Shown piece after piece: positions 10,672 to 20,737 of a DNA stretch of 64,000 nt; the stretch's first letter is position 1; the number at the start of each line of letters is the position of its first letter. A model generated the notes under the pieces. The model saw only the letters and a list, made by a program, of their open reading frames with translations, made no database searches and was not told where the DNA came from. The position numbers were made by a program, and so were the translations under genes. Source of the stretch: Brachionus koreanus (lineage: Eukaryota; Rotifera; Eurotatoria; Ploima; Brachionidae); assembly GCA_016987375.1 (NCBI GenBank), contig PJRA01000420.1:214816-278815 (forward strand), written 5' to 3'.

Positions 10672-10886
10672 AAGAGTCACTTGAGCTTTATTATATATTT
10701 TATTTAAATTTTTCCTAATTTTTTTACTAAGCTAAACTTTAAAGCTCTTGTTTTTCCTTCAAATAGGTGACTTTGATAATAATTATTCTATTATTTGCAT
10801 TTGACTTCATCTATTTATGTACCTCAGGAGCAATTTGTTCCCAATCAAATTTGTTATCTATTAAAATGTGAAGATTAATCTTCAAA
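10672..10886 (-). pseudogene. Truncated duplicate of the quinone oxidoreductase 3' end
   Basis: About 215 bp closely resemble 13300-13510, the last ~45 codons plus the 3' flank of the intact gene 2.5 kb away, in the same orientation. Shared runs include the flank TTTTCCTAATTTTTTTACTA and the coding words ATTATTATCAAAGT and GAACAAATTGCT. The copy has K-stop in place of K-Y (TAG for TAC), extra bases and several substitutions. It ends abruptly where an inverted repeat begins at 10880. Inclusion of the downstream flank and the same orientation favour a local duplication over a retrocopy. Confidence 0.8.
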
Positions 10887-10992
10887 ATGGCGATTTGGCT
10901 AGTGGATCAGATAATTGAATTATTAAACTTTGGAATTCATGACTATTAATACTTAAATCATATGATTCACTAGCCAAATCGCCATTTTGAAG
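10880..10992. repeat. 30-bp inverted repeat, MITE-like
   Basis: Arms 10880-10909 (CTTCAAAATGGCGATTTGGC…) and 10963-10992 are reverse complements over 30 bp with one mismatch, separated by 53 bp. A partial extra copy of the word GCTAGCCAAA follows at about 11001-11010. The element abuts the broken end of the oxidoreductase pseudogene. I could not find a clear target-site duplication. Confidence 0.7.
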
Positions 10993-11579
10993 CATTGCCA
11001 AGCTAGCCAAAACACTCCATTTGGCTGATAAATTTAAAAATTTTCAAAATGTAAATATTAATTTTTAAAATTTTCATGATAAAATTTTTATATGTCGATC
11101 GTCATATTTCTTCCTTTCTGACATCTCAAATCGCATTTATTTTGTTTACTTACTGCATCAAGTAGATCACCTTCACCACAATCATTACCCAGTTGAAACA
11201 TGTATTGATTTTACACTTATTTAGATATGATACACTGTCAATATAGTTGAAAAATTATATTCATGTATTTTTATCCTAATTTTTTATGTTTATTGAAAAA
11301 TTTTTTCAAATAAGACATTTTTTAGCCTCTAAAATGAATATTTTTGAATTCTGCTAGTAAAATATATACTATATGTAAATCAAGTAAGTTTTTAATGACG
11401 CTGATATAATCAAATTTTTCTTTATTTTCATTGATTTATAATTTAAATTAACATGAATAATTTTCATGTTTAAAGAGTAGCGCAATTTTCTGCCCGGAAC
11501 AATTACAGTCCAATAAATTAATTTGAAAAAATAAAAAATTAACTGATAAATTTTTATTTAATTTTTCTTTTTAATTTAT

Positions 11580-11880
11580 TGATATTGATATTTGATAGTT
11601 CAGATAGAAACCAAGAAATGGAATAGGATATTCAGTATATCTTTGTTCAAAACCTTCTTTATATTCTTCCACTAGTCTAACAATCTTCAATCTTGCATTG
11701 AACTTTCTCTCATTCAATTCAAAAAGTCGATTCAAGACTTTTAGTACTTTAAGTTTGGTAAAGGCCTCGTGACTAATTATGTTGGAAAGGGATGTTTAAG
11801 ATTCAAAATATGGTCAGACTGCTAAATTTTGAATAGCTTGTAAATTTTTAATATTGGTTTCTGAAAATGAATTTAAACAA
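11580..11880 (-). mobile_element. Decayed LINE reverse-transcriptase C-terminal fragment
   Basis: On the minus strand an open stretch of about 66 codons to a stop at 11580 reads SHEAFTKLKVLKVLNRLFEL, NERKFNARLKIVRLVEEYKE and GFEQRYTEYPIPFLGFYL. Just upstream, past stops, lies NLQAIQNLAV. The order (x-L-Q-x-I-Q-N-x-A-V … L-F-x-L-N-E-R … E-Y) is that of the C-terminal region of jockey-like non-LTR retrotransposon proteins. Only this tail remains. Confidence 0.6.
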
Positions 11881-13104
11881 GAAAAATACTAATCTAATAT
11901 TAATGCTTTTAAAGTTTTCCTAATGTTCTAGGTTTCAAACCCCATTTCTTACTTGATAGATATTTTATTATGTTAAGTCTTGATTATTTTAATTTTTTTT
12001 TCGAAGTCATTTGACATGACTTTTGAACAGAGACTTTAATAAAGATGCTATTTTTACTTAATCGAATTTTTTAAGCTAAAAAATCTTAATCATTAAAAAA
12101 CTGCATAAAACAAACTGAATTTTTCTAAATTGAAAAACACATGTTTAATTATTAGTTTAATTTTAAGTAAATATTAAATTATATTTCTATTTGTTGATGG
12201 CAATTACACTTTAATTAAATAAATAAAAATATTTTATAAAATACCAGTATGACCGATTTTTTTAAACGATTGTTTCTCAACATTTAAACCATTAAAAATC
12301 TAATTAAATTTATTTATTAAGTTTAAGTTCCTTAAAAATAAAAAAATTTAATTTAAAATTCATCATCTTAATTTAAAATTTAGTTATTGCTAAGCAATAA
12401 AAAAAATTTTTTCCAGGTTTAGAACTCTTATTCATTAAATACTTTTCTTAAAATCAATTGATTGAGTGAAACAAAGGAAAACTCTTCTGAAATTGATCAA
12501 ATTCGTACTCAATGAAACAATTTTGATTATAGAAGAATATTGTTGCTGATGAAAAAAAATCGTTTTGAAACACAGACTGGGGTCGGATGATATTAGGATT
12601 TATCCAACAACTTCCGACCACCGACTTTTTAATAACCGAATTTTTAATAATGAACTTTATCAGTTAGACGGATTTTTAAAACTAATAAAAACGAGTAAAA
12701 TACTGAATGACTGTCAAGAGACCACATAAATAATAAGACCTTTTGACCACTAATAACGTGTTTTAGCATAAGCCAAAAAAAAGAGCAAAAAGATCTTATT
12801 TATATTTAAAAAATAATTTTTTAAATATGCTCTTTCTGAGAACCCAAGAACCTGGAAAAAATTCTTTTATTTATTTTTAAATTCTATTAGCATTTCTAGG
12901 AAAAATAATTTCAAAAAAATTCTCGAATTTTTAATTATTGAAAATTTTATTAAATCTATTTGAAGCTTGTTTTTTCCTAAAAAATAAAGAATAATTGCCA
13001 TGTATAATTTTAATTTGCGGATGTTAAATCTATTAATGAATTTAATATTAAACTAGATATATATTTGAAACTAATATAACTAATTTTTTTCTTTAACGAT
13101 TTTT

Positions 13105-13185
13105 TTTAGCTACCATAACGAGGCTACATATTGCCTTCATCCGCATTTAGTCTGCTGTAGTTTTTAATCATTATTATTATTTAAT
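13105..13185 (+). repeat. Dispersed repeat end, copy 2 (LINE-tail-like)
   Basis: Diverged copy of the repeat at 9886-10010. It shares AGCTACCATA, an AGGCTA-type segment, a CCGCA word and CTGCTGTAG followed by a TTA-rich tail. Located just downstream of the oxidoreductase 3' end. Confidence 0.5.
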
Positions 13186-13376
13186 TTTTTTTTCCAATAA
13201 GGCAATAAAAGCATATTTTTTGAGTTGAGGTCTTATTTCATCAAATATATTTTTTAAAAACTAATTAATTGGGAAAAATAAATTTCAACAACAGTGCAAC
13301 AGAAATATCAAAGAGTCTTTTTAGCTTTATTATATTTTCAATTAAATTTTTCCTAATTTTTTTACTAAGCTAAACT

Positions 13377-14432
13377 TTAAAGTTCTTCTTTTTCCTCTAA
13401 ATCGGTAACTTTGATAATAATTTTTCCAATATTTGCATTCGACTCCATGTATTTATGTGCCTCAGCAATTTGTTCCAAATCAAATTCTTTATCGATTAAA
13501 ACTTGAAGATTAAACGCGTTGAACTGGCTTAGCACTCTGGTTTCAAAGTCTTTCATTAGAGCATGTTTGTAATCAATAGATCTTGTTTTAAGAGTTGAAG
13601 CCTTCAAGTGTATTCTTTTTCTCAAAATTTTTGAAAAAAAATCACCTTCTATTTTAACTCCTCCCATAGCACCGTAAAAAATCCACTCGCCATCAACTGC
13701 TAAGCAATCGGCATTCTTCTGCCACAAAGAAGCGCCCACACAGTCAAAAACTACATCAACGCCTCTATTTTCTGTCAAAATCATAATTTTCTCATTAAAA
13801 TCTTCTTCAAGCTTATAATTAAAAGCTCGACTTATACCCAGCGATTCTTCAAGATACTTTTTCTTTAACTCACTACCACATGTAGCATAGACATTTTTTA
13901 CATTTAAAACTTTTTTGAGCAACTGAATTAGAGAAGTTCCAACTCCACTGGCACCTGCATGTACTAAAAAAGTACTCTCTTGAACTGGCTTGCGCCATTG
14001 TTCTTCTTTTGTTACACTGGAGATCCAAAACAACAGTTGAAAAGCAGTTAACCAGACCTCGGTAATTGCAGCTGCATTTCTCAAGCTCATCCAGTCCGGT
14101 ACTTTTATCAGATTCTTTTCATTTACTGCTACATATTCAGCATTGCCGCCTCCGGCAACCAAAGCCATTACTCGTGAATCTTTTTGCCAAATTGAAGAAT
14201 TTGTTCTAGTGACGAATCCAACAGCTTCAAGGCCGAGTATGTCTGATTCTCCTACTGGAGCTGGATAAAGACCTTTTCGTTGCATTATATCTGCTCGATT
14301 TATGGCTGAATAAACTACTTTTACCAAGCATTCGTTTTCTTTTATAGATGGTATCTCTCTTCTATTGATATATAGTGATTCTGGCTGAAGGCCTGGTGGC
14401 CTTATCGCAACTGCTCGCATTAGATTGTTCAT
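13377..14432 (-). CDS. Zinc-free quinone oxidoreductase, PIG3/TP53I3-like (MDR family)
   Basis: Intronless, 351 residues. An N-terminal GroES-like fold (about 8-130) carries the quinone-oxidoreductase words NRADIMQRKGLYPAP and GLEAVG, and a Rossmann fold follows with AGASGVG (159-165) for NADPH. The PIG3 type reduces ortho-quinones with NADPH in the cytosol. Catalytic zinc ligands of alcohol dehydrogenases are absent, as expected. The stop CTT-TAA and 3' flank are duplicated in the pseudogene 2.5 kb downstream. It could equally be called a CRYZ-like reductase, but the N-R-A-D-x-x-Q-R-x-G-x-Y-P pattern favours PIG3. Confidence 0.9.
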   Translation of the reverse strand: MNNLMRAVAIRPPGLQPESLYINRREIPSIKENECLVKVVYSAINRADIMQRKGLYPAPVGESDILGLEAVGFVTRTNSSIWQKDSRVMALVAGGGNAEYVAVNEKNLIKVPDWMSLRNAAAITEVWLTAFQLLFWISSVTKEEQWRKPVQESTFLVHAGASGVGTSLIQLLKKVLNVKNVYATCGSELKKKYLEESLGISRAFNYKLEEDFNEKIMILTENRGVDVVFDCVGASLWQKNADCLAVDGEWIFYGAMGGVKIEGDFFSKILRKRIHLKASTLKTRSIDYKHALMKDFETRVLSQFNAFNLQVLIDKEFDLEQIAEAHKYMESNANIGKIIIKVTDLEEKEEL

Positions 14433-15424
14433 AATTTAATAATAAATTATTTTCTTAAAATTTAAACATTAAAATTTTTTTTCTAAATTATGAAAATTTT
14501 GTTCATATTTTTGAAAAAATGAATTTTTTTTATATCAACCCTAGATAGAATATTTTTTTATTGTCAAATTTTGATATTATTAAAAGACTTAATAAATAAT
14601 TGGAACAATTTATTAAAATTTTTAAAATCTGTTTTCTAAGAAATTTCAATAAAAAAAAGAAGTTATTATAGCAAGTCACAGACACACACATGAATAAAAC
14701 TCTTTTTCATGTTTTGCACAAAAGGAAACATTACATCCTAACTATTAATTATTTGCTTTTCAATTTCCATTCTAGGACATATTATTATTGCTTTTATTAT
14801 TTTAAGTTTCATTCTGATAATTTTTTTTTGCATCAATCACAATTTTTGCACATACAGCTCTGTGTCACTCTGGCATAGTTTTTAATTTCGGCTTCTGATA
14901 GCTTATCCTTATAATCCTACAGGATGTTCTTTGAAATTTGATCAAGGTTGAATTTTGGTCTACTTCCTAGTCTTTTTGATTCCCTGATATTTCAACCATA
15001 TGCTACCTTTAGTATTGAAAAAAAAATCTTGAAGACGGTTTCAATTATAATCTGAAATGAAGACTATACCAGAGTCTTTTTGAACAAATTAATTAAAATT
15101 ATTATTTAGAAAATAATAATGCATATGAATGTTGAATTATTTTTATTTAAAAGTTAAATTTATTTTTTAGGAAAATTATTTTTTTTAAATTTTTCAATGA
15201 AACCATAGACTACGATCAAATTAGCACTGGTCCTTGACTTGAAAACGCATGAGAAAATCACAATATTTAGGTAACTAGTAAAATTGTCTATGCAACAAAA
15301 AGTATAAAAAAATTTTTTACTTTGGGACAATCCAAAGATGTCTTAAATTTAGAAAGTTACTAATTTAGACTAACTTAAGTTTATGATTATGAATTAGAAA
15401 AAACAAAAAAAATTTAAATAAAAA
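14433..15424. other. Intergenic stretch between divergent genes
   Basis: Divergent promoters of the oxidoreductase (-) and GNPTAB (+) must lie here. On the minus strand at about 14870-15090 a broken frame reads SRPKFNLDQISKNIL and DYKDKLSEAEIKNYARV, perhaps the helix-turn-helix region of a dead DNA transposon; I am not sure. The 62-codon open frame at 14690-14878 shows no coding character. Confidence 0.45.
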
Positions 15425-18400
15425 ATGAAAAAATGCGATAAAATATTAAAAAATATTCAACGAAAACTTCTTGATTTTATTCAAACCAGACAAGGTTTGA
15501 CACTTTTGTGCATATCACTACTTCTAATTGTTATATTCACTTTGCAATTGTCCGAGACTATACTAGAATATCATTTTTTTATCAAACCAAAATGCACAAA
15601 TCAACCAAATCAAATAGACATTGTGTATACATGGGTGAACGGGTCGGATCCAGATCACCAGCGGCTGGTCAAACAGTACAAACTAAACGAGACAAAGTTT
15701 AATCTAACACATATTGAATTAGACAAACTGGGACTTGTTAACAAAACCTATTGTCATTACAAATTTTGCATCGGACCAAACAATCTCATTGTCATAAGTC
15801 CTAAGCTGAGCCGCATAGACAAACAACACTTTTTGCTCAAGTCAAAGACTTTACTCGAGCACACACTTTATTCAAATATCAGCATTGATTCATATCCCAA
15901 AGTGATGCACAATCCAGAGTGGTACACTAACATTGAGTTTGCAAACAACATAAGTCTTCTACATTTAAATAATTTTGATTTTATCAAAAATAAAAGCCTA
16001 ATCAATCAGCTTAGTGATTTGTTCAAAGTAACTTTTTTGAACAAACCGTACAAATATTATGTAGGCTACTACACTATAAGTTGTGACTTGTCAGCAAATT
16101 GTGTGCGCTTAAATCGCACATTTATGGCCAAAAGATACCGCAGTCATCACATTGAGTCAAGAGACTATTTGTCTTATAACACTCTGCCACAGTCCAACAA
16201 GCTTGACTTGCCACCATTTCTAAAAGAAAATACAATATTTGAAAATGAATATGAACATGAGCCTGAGCTTGTGTTCGATCCAAGTGTTGAAATAAAAAAT
16301 AAAGTTAGAAAAAAAAATACTCTAAAATTAAAAGTATTCAAAGTGAGATCAAAAGAAGCCGAATTGTTTGTCTTAAATAGAACAAAATTGTCTGGCAATG
16401 ATTTAGACTTGGATTTTTATCCGCTTTATTTAGTTTGGGATTTGGGCAATCAATTAATGGATGATTATTCACCAAATCGTTTTCAAGACAATGACGAGTT
16501 AAAATACTCGTTGCGATCAGTGGAAAAATATGCTCCATTTGTACGCAATGTGTATATAGTGACTAATGGACAAATTCCCTATTGGCTCAATACTAGCAAT
16601 CCGCGTGTAAAACTAGTTAATCATTCGGACATTTTTGAGAACAAGTCTCATTTGCCTACTTTTAGCTCAAACGCCATTGAATCCCACTTGCATCGTATTA
16701 ACGGTTTGTCTGAAAAATTTTTATATTTCAATGATGATGTTTTCCTAGGTCGGCCTATTTATTTAGATGACTTTTATACTGAGTCTCGAGGCTATAAATT
16801 TCACTTGGCCTGGCAATTACCAGGATGTAATCCAAATTGTCCTAATTCATGGATTAAAGACGGCTATTGTGACAAAGCGTGTAACACAACCGAATGTGAG
16901 TATGACGGTGGTGATTGTTTGATGTCAAATATAAATAAATCGGGCAAACAGTCATTTCTTAATCAAAGCTATTTGATTACGTCTGAATTCTATTGCTCAT
17001 CAGGTTGTTCAAATAGTTGGTTAGCAGACAAATACTGTGACTATCCTTGTAATAATCCAGCTTGTGCTTACGACATGGGAGATTGTGGCATAGAAGGCTT
17101 AAAAGATTTGTATGAAATTAAAATTGATTACTTAAACAATCAATTAGTTGTAAATAGTCCAAAACAGATCAAAGCTTTCTATTTAAATTTTACGCAGAGT
17201 GATTTCAAATTTATCAAAGCTGAGTATTCAGAAAATACTGCAGTTAGATTAGTCTCTGCAGTGAACAAATTCAAGTGTCTAATAGTACTTTTAGTATCCG
17301 AGCCGGCTGATTTTCAAATATCTCTCGATTACAGTCTCAAAAATCAAACACATAAATCAAAAATTTCTGTTAAAGCCGGCTCTTTTGATCTAAAACAAAA
17401 AACAAGCACCACTTTGCCCAAAATACACCTCAATCTCACTAACATACAACCGGTCAAGCTTGAATTAAAGTCTACGAAGAACGATTATTCAGTTAATAAA
17501 ACTTACAACATAGAACTTTTTGACAACTTGCACAAGAACTACATGGAATTTTTAATCTGGTCAGTTAATAATCAACTATTAACTGAACAAGGCCGCTTGT
17601 ACAAAATAGCCTATTTCAATAAGCGAATGTCTGACTTGGTCACCATGTATGCAGACAATCCAGATCCTGTTAATTATCTCTATTCCTTTATGTTTTCTGA
17701 TCAATTAACTGATAAGCAATTGTTTAAGCAATATGTCAATGATCAAAATTTAAATGAGAAAAATTTGATTAAAATGTTTCACAAACGAAAGCTGCTCGAC
17801 ACATTTGCCGATTCTCTCAAAAATGTAAACAAATTGTACAATCAAATATATGGATTTGCAGTGCGCAAAGTTCCGGCGCACATGCCACACTTAATTGACA
17901 CAAAACTAATGTATCAACTAAACAAAAAATTGAGAGAAAATTTCACTCAAACAAGCTCGCACAGATTCAGACATGAAAGTGACATGCAATACTCTTTTTC
18001 GTACTATTATTACGTAATGGGCGAATCTGAGCCACTTAATGCTAGTGTTTTGTTTGATGAATTGGACTCAAACAGAAATGGCTTGTTGGATCAAATGGAT
18101 ATAAAGCTATTGAATTTGAGACTTAGTCCGAGAAATTTTGACTCAAATGATGTTGAAATGGACCGACTCAGACCTGATTTCAAGACACTTCTCGATCAAT
18201 GTAACAACAAAAGCCAGTTTTTAATATCGAAAGAAAAATTTCTCGCCTGTGATGATTTGATTGAATTTTTAGGTGAAAATTTTTGGCCCGGCCTACCCAG
18301 TGACGAAAAGTCAAAACGTTGGAGACATAAATTTGAAACTGTTGGCGATGAGGACACCAAGTTCATAATGATTGCTGGCAATGCTCATGATTTAGAAGTA

Positions 18401-18883
18401 AAATTAAACAATTTAGTTCGTTCACCAAAAAAATTTATATGCTTAAATGACAATATTGATTACAAGCTAGAAAATGAAGCTCGACGTCTCAAAACTCTGC
18501 TGCACAATTTCTACGAGCTTATGTTTCCAATACCAAGCTCGTTTGAGATCACAGGTCCACTAGAGCCAGAAAAGTTTACAGACAAAAACAACTCGTTTAT
18601 TTTGTTGATTGTGATCAGTTTTTGTCTATTTATTTTTGTTTGTTGTGTGAAAAGTTTTTGTTTTGACAGTGATAGAGTGACTAGATATAGGAGAGAGTAT
18701 CGTGTGTCTGCTGCGTTGAGAAGACGCATGAAGAAGACAAAAACAGAGACGTCATCTCTATCAACATCGAGTGAAAACGAGTCAGAGTTTAGTAATTCGT
18801 TTAAGAAGAATCTCGGAATTTTTATGAGGTCCAAATTTAAACGAACAAGAAAAACCAAAACCACCACTTTGGATAATATTTAA
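15425..18883 (+). CDS. GNPTAB: GlcNAc-1-phosphotransferase alpha/beta precursor (GNPTAB)
   Basis: Intronless, 1152 residues. The Golgi enzyme starts the mannose-6-phosphate tag on lysosomal hydrolases. Type II anchor GLTLLCISLLLIVIFTLQLS (about 24-43). Stealth blocks: IDIVYTWVNGSDPD (64-77), DDELKYSLRSVEKYAPFVRN followed by VYIVTNGQ, and FLYFNDDVFLGRPI. Two Notch/LNR repeats follow (CPNSWIKDGYCDKACN…GGDC and CSNSWLADKYCDYPCN…MGDC). RKVPAHMPHLID, an EF-hand (DELDSNRNGLLDQMDI), KFICLNDNID and FPIPSSFE are conserved beta-subunit blocks, and a second membrane helix is SFILLIVISFCLFIFVC. RKLL|DTFADS puts a consensus site-1-protease site before Asp792, so alpha would be 1-791 and beta 792-1152. I do not recognise the DMAP1-binding domain. 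Start chosen as the ATG just ahead of the anchor. Confidence 0.95.
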   Translation: MKKCDKILKNIQRKLLDFIQTRQGLTLLCISLLLIVIFTLQLSETILEYHFFIKPKCTNQPNQIDIVYTWVNGSDPDHQRLVKQYKLNETKFNLTHIELDKLGLVNKTYCHYKFCIGPNNLIVISPKLSRIDKQHFLLKSKTLLEHTLYSNISIDSYPKVMHNPEWYTNIEFANNISLLHLNNFDFIKNKSLINQLSDLFKVTFLNKPYKYYVGYYTISCDLSANCVRLNRTFMAKRYRSHHIESRDYLSYNTLPQSNKLDLPPFLKENTIFENEYEHEPELVFDPSVEIKNKVRKKNTLKLKVFKVRSKEAELFVLNRTKLSGNDLDLDFYPLYLVWDLGNQLMDDYSPNRFQDNDELKYSLRSVEKYAPFVRNVYIVTNGQIPYWLNTSNPRVKLVNHSDIFENKSHLPTFSSNAIESHLHRINGLSEKFLYFNDDVFLGRPIYLDDFYTESRGYKFHLAWQLPGCNPNCPNSWIKDGYCDKACNTTECEYDGGDCLMSNINKSGKQSFLNQSYLITSEFYCSSGCSNSWLADKYCDYPCNNPACAYDMGDCGIEGLKDLYEIKIDYLNNQLVVNSPKQIKAFYLNFTQSDFKFIKAEYSENTAVRLVSAVNKFKCLIVLLVSEPADFQISLDYSLKNQTHKSKISVKAGSFDLKQKTSTTLPKIHLNLTNIQPVKLELKSTKNDYSVNKTYNIELFDNLHKNYMEFLIWSVNNQLLTEQGRLYKIAYFNKRMSDLVTMYADNPDPVNYLYSFMFSDQLTDKQLFKQYVNDQNLNEKNLIKMFHKRKLLDTFADSLKNVNKLYNQIYGFAVRKVPAHMPHLIDTKLMYQLNKKLRENFTQTSSHRFRHESDMQYSFSYYYYVMGESEPLNASVLFDELDSNRNGLLDQMDIKLLNLRLSPRNFDSNDVEMDRLRPDFKTLLDQCNNKSQFLISKEKFLACDDLIEFLGENFWPGLPSDEKSKRWRHKFETVGDEDTKFIMIAGNAHDLEVKLNNLVRSPKKFICLNDNIDYKLENEARRLKTLLHNFYELMFPIPSSFEITGPLEPEKFTDKNNSFILLIVISFCLFIFVCCVKSFCFDSDRVTRYRREYRVSAALRRRMKKTKTETSSLSTSSENESEFSNSFKKNLGIFMRSKFKRTRKTKTTTLDNI

Positions 18884-19649
18884 TGCCTTGTCTTATAAAG
18901 CCTTCTAAGTTGCTGAAACAAACTAAAATTAAGATTTAATGCTTCAATTCGAAAAAGTCCTTAATTATCTTTTTTCCCTTTTTTTTTTTTAGTAACATGT
19001 CAAAAAATTTTATTCTATTTATTAAAGATAAATAATTTTAAAAACAAAGTTATTTTTATTATTACCAGAAAGTTGATTAAAACCGAACAAAAAAAATTTT
19101 TTTGATATTTTAGTTTAAAAGATCACAAATAATAAAAAATTCATTGATAAATTTTCTAAACTTATCCTGGCTGTTATATTACGTTTTATCCTAACAGGTG
19201 TCATCATTTTTTATCAAATTTTCAAATCAACTTTTAAATATGATCATAAAATCGGGATAAGCTGAAATTTAACAAACTAACAAATACATTATCTTTGTAT
19301 TTTTTAAAGTATGCTTCTGGATTAAAGCATTGCTTGAGCGCTATCGAACTTCAAGCTCATCTGGTACGCTTTGAAAGAACTATCCCCGATCTTGATATTT
19401 TTCTTTTTATCTTCATTATTAATGATAAAATTTTAGAAAAGTTCTAGTTGATTTTAGATTTTTTAATGTATTAACTATTTTTGTTAAACTTTTTATTTCA
19501 AAAATATTGGTAGGAAGAAAAATATTCGCATTTTATTCTCAATATATTTGAATTAGATATTTGAACTTCATTTTTTAATTTTAATTTAGATGCCCGTATA
19601 CAAACACTTTTATTAAAACATTATTAAAAATTATTTGATACATTTAAAT

Positions 19650-19850
19650 TTAAAAATCGATCTTATCAATGGGTGAGAAAAATATTTTTTTGAATGTAAT
19701 TTATTTTTTAAATTTAACTTACATGTAAAGCGTGTTTTATTAAAATTATTTAAATGAAATAAAAAATTAATTTTAATTATAAAAGATAAACTCTTTGAAT
19801 TAAAATGATTTTAAGATTTGAATTGATCATCAACTTCCAGATGCCTAAAA
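19650..19850. repeat. Solo arm of a foldback element family
   Basis: Similar over about 200 bp to the right arm of the foldback at 46405-46602. Shared words in order: ATCTTATCAA…GGTGAGAAAA, TTATTTAAAT-type tracts, TTAAAATTATT, AAAAGATAA(A/G)CTCTTTGAAT and TCATCAACTTC. No convincing second arm lies nearby. Confidence 0.5.
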
Positions 19851-19974
19851 TTCCATTAATAGTGAATTTAATACTATCATAATAATAACAATTTCATTGT
19901 AAAAGAAAAATCGCCTTCAAGAGCTAAAAAAATATTTACATAAATTTGAAATTAATTACATATAAGAGAATAAA

Positions 19975-20290
19975 TAATTTATAGTTCACAGTAGAATACT
20001 ATGATCTTATGTGTTTAGCAAGTCACTGGTATTTAACTTTGTTTAAAATATTAGACAACCGAATGTAATGTGCTAAATGAGGAAATTATAATTTAAAACT
20101 TATTAATTAATTATTTTTGTTATTAAAAATTTTAACAATTTTAGCATTAATTTCAAAACTCAAATTTATTTTTGTTTGAGTATTTGTTTAGGCTAGAATT
20201 GGCCATTTATTAATTATTTTGTGTTATAACCGCGAACAACCAGATCCTAACAGATCTGAATAAAGAAAAAATAAAGGTTTATAACAAATT
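19975..20290 (-). mobile_element. Decayed LINE-related copy, second member
   Basis: Shares with 6345-6610 the words ATAGTT(T)CACAGT…ATACAATGATCTCATGTGTT (varied), TTTAGCAAGT and the end TGTGTTATA…AAAGGTTTATAACA. The downstream coding-like end seen in the first copy is not recognisable here. Confidence 0.45.
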
Positions 20291-20737
20291 ATTAATTTTG
20301 AAAAAAATTAAATCATATTTTTTTATTTCAGGCTAATTTGCTCACTAATAGTCAATTTTTTAACAACATGTTTAAAAAGATCATTAAGACAAAATTTAAT
20401 TTTCATCAGTACAATAGTTTATTATTAAAATTAATTTTTTCGTTACTTTTATTTAATTTAAAAAAAAAAAATTTTTATTCATTTTGTGCAAAAAATCAAA
20501 AATAAAAGTTAAACTAATTTTAGTATTTATTTTTATGTAAAATTTTGAATCTAAAAAATGCAATGCATGTACATGCAAAAGGAGCCAATTTTGACGCCAA
20601 TATAAATTACCAAATTTTGTTGAACGCGTTTAGCCCGTTTTGAATGCATAGTTGCAAGCATTTTAAACCAGCGTTTTATTCAATAGCAAAAAAAAGTCTA
20701 ATTCTTAAATTTATTCTCTAGATCGAAGATTGAAAAA

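Larger units (their letters stand above)
9401..13376. other. 4-kb repeat-rich spacer with relics
   Basis: No intact gene. It contains a repeat end near 9890-10010 whose close relative lies at 13105-13185, a truncated minus-strand copy of the quinone oxidoreductase end (about 10672-10886), a 30-bp inverted repeat (10880-10992), a short exon-like stretch with a consensus donor on the minus strand (about 11150-11215), and a LINE relic (about 11580-11880). The rest is A/T-rich and featureless to me. Confidence 0.6.
18884..20737. other. Intergenic region with repeat relics
   Basis: No intact gene. It contains one solo arm of the foldback family (about 19650-19850), a LINE-related copy (about 19975-20290) and a short coding-like block at about 19315-19440 reading HCLSAIELQAHLVRFERTIP on the plus strand, of unknown origin. 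The ATP synthase gamma promoter should lie just before 20738. Confidence 0.5.

Noticed and set aside
12547..12585. CTGATGA … GAAAC spacing like a hammerhead ribozyme core
   Set aside because: Stem II would be only A/T pairs, and neither stem I nor stem III can be formed with the flanks, so I treat it as chance.
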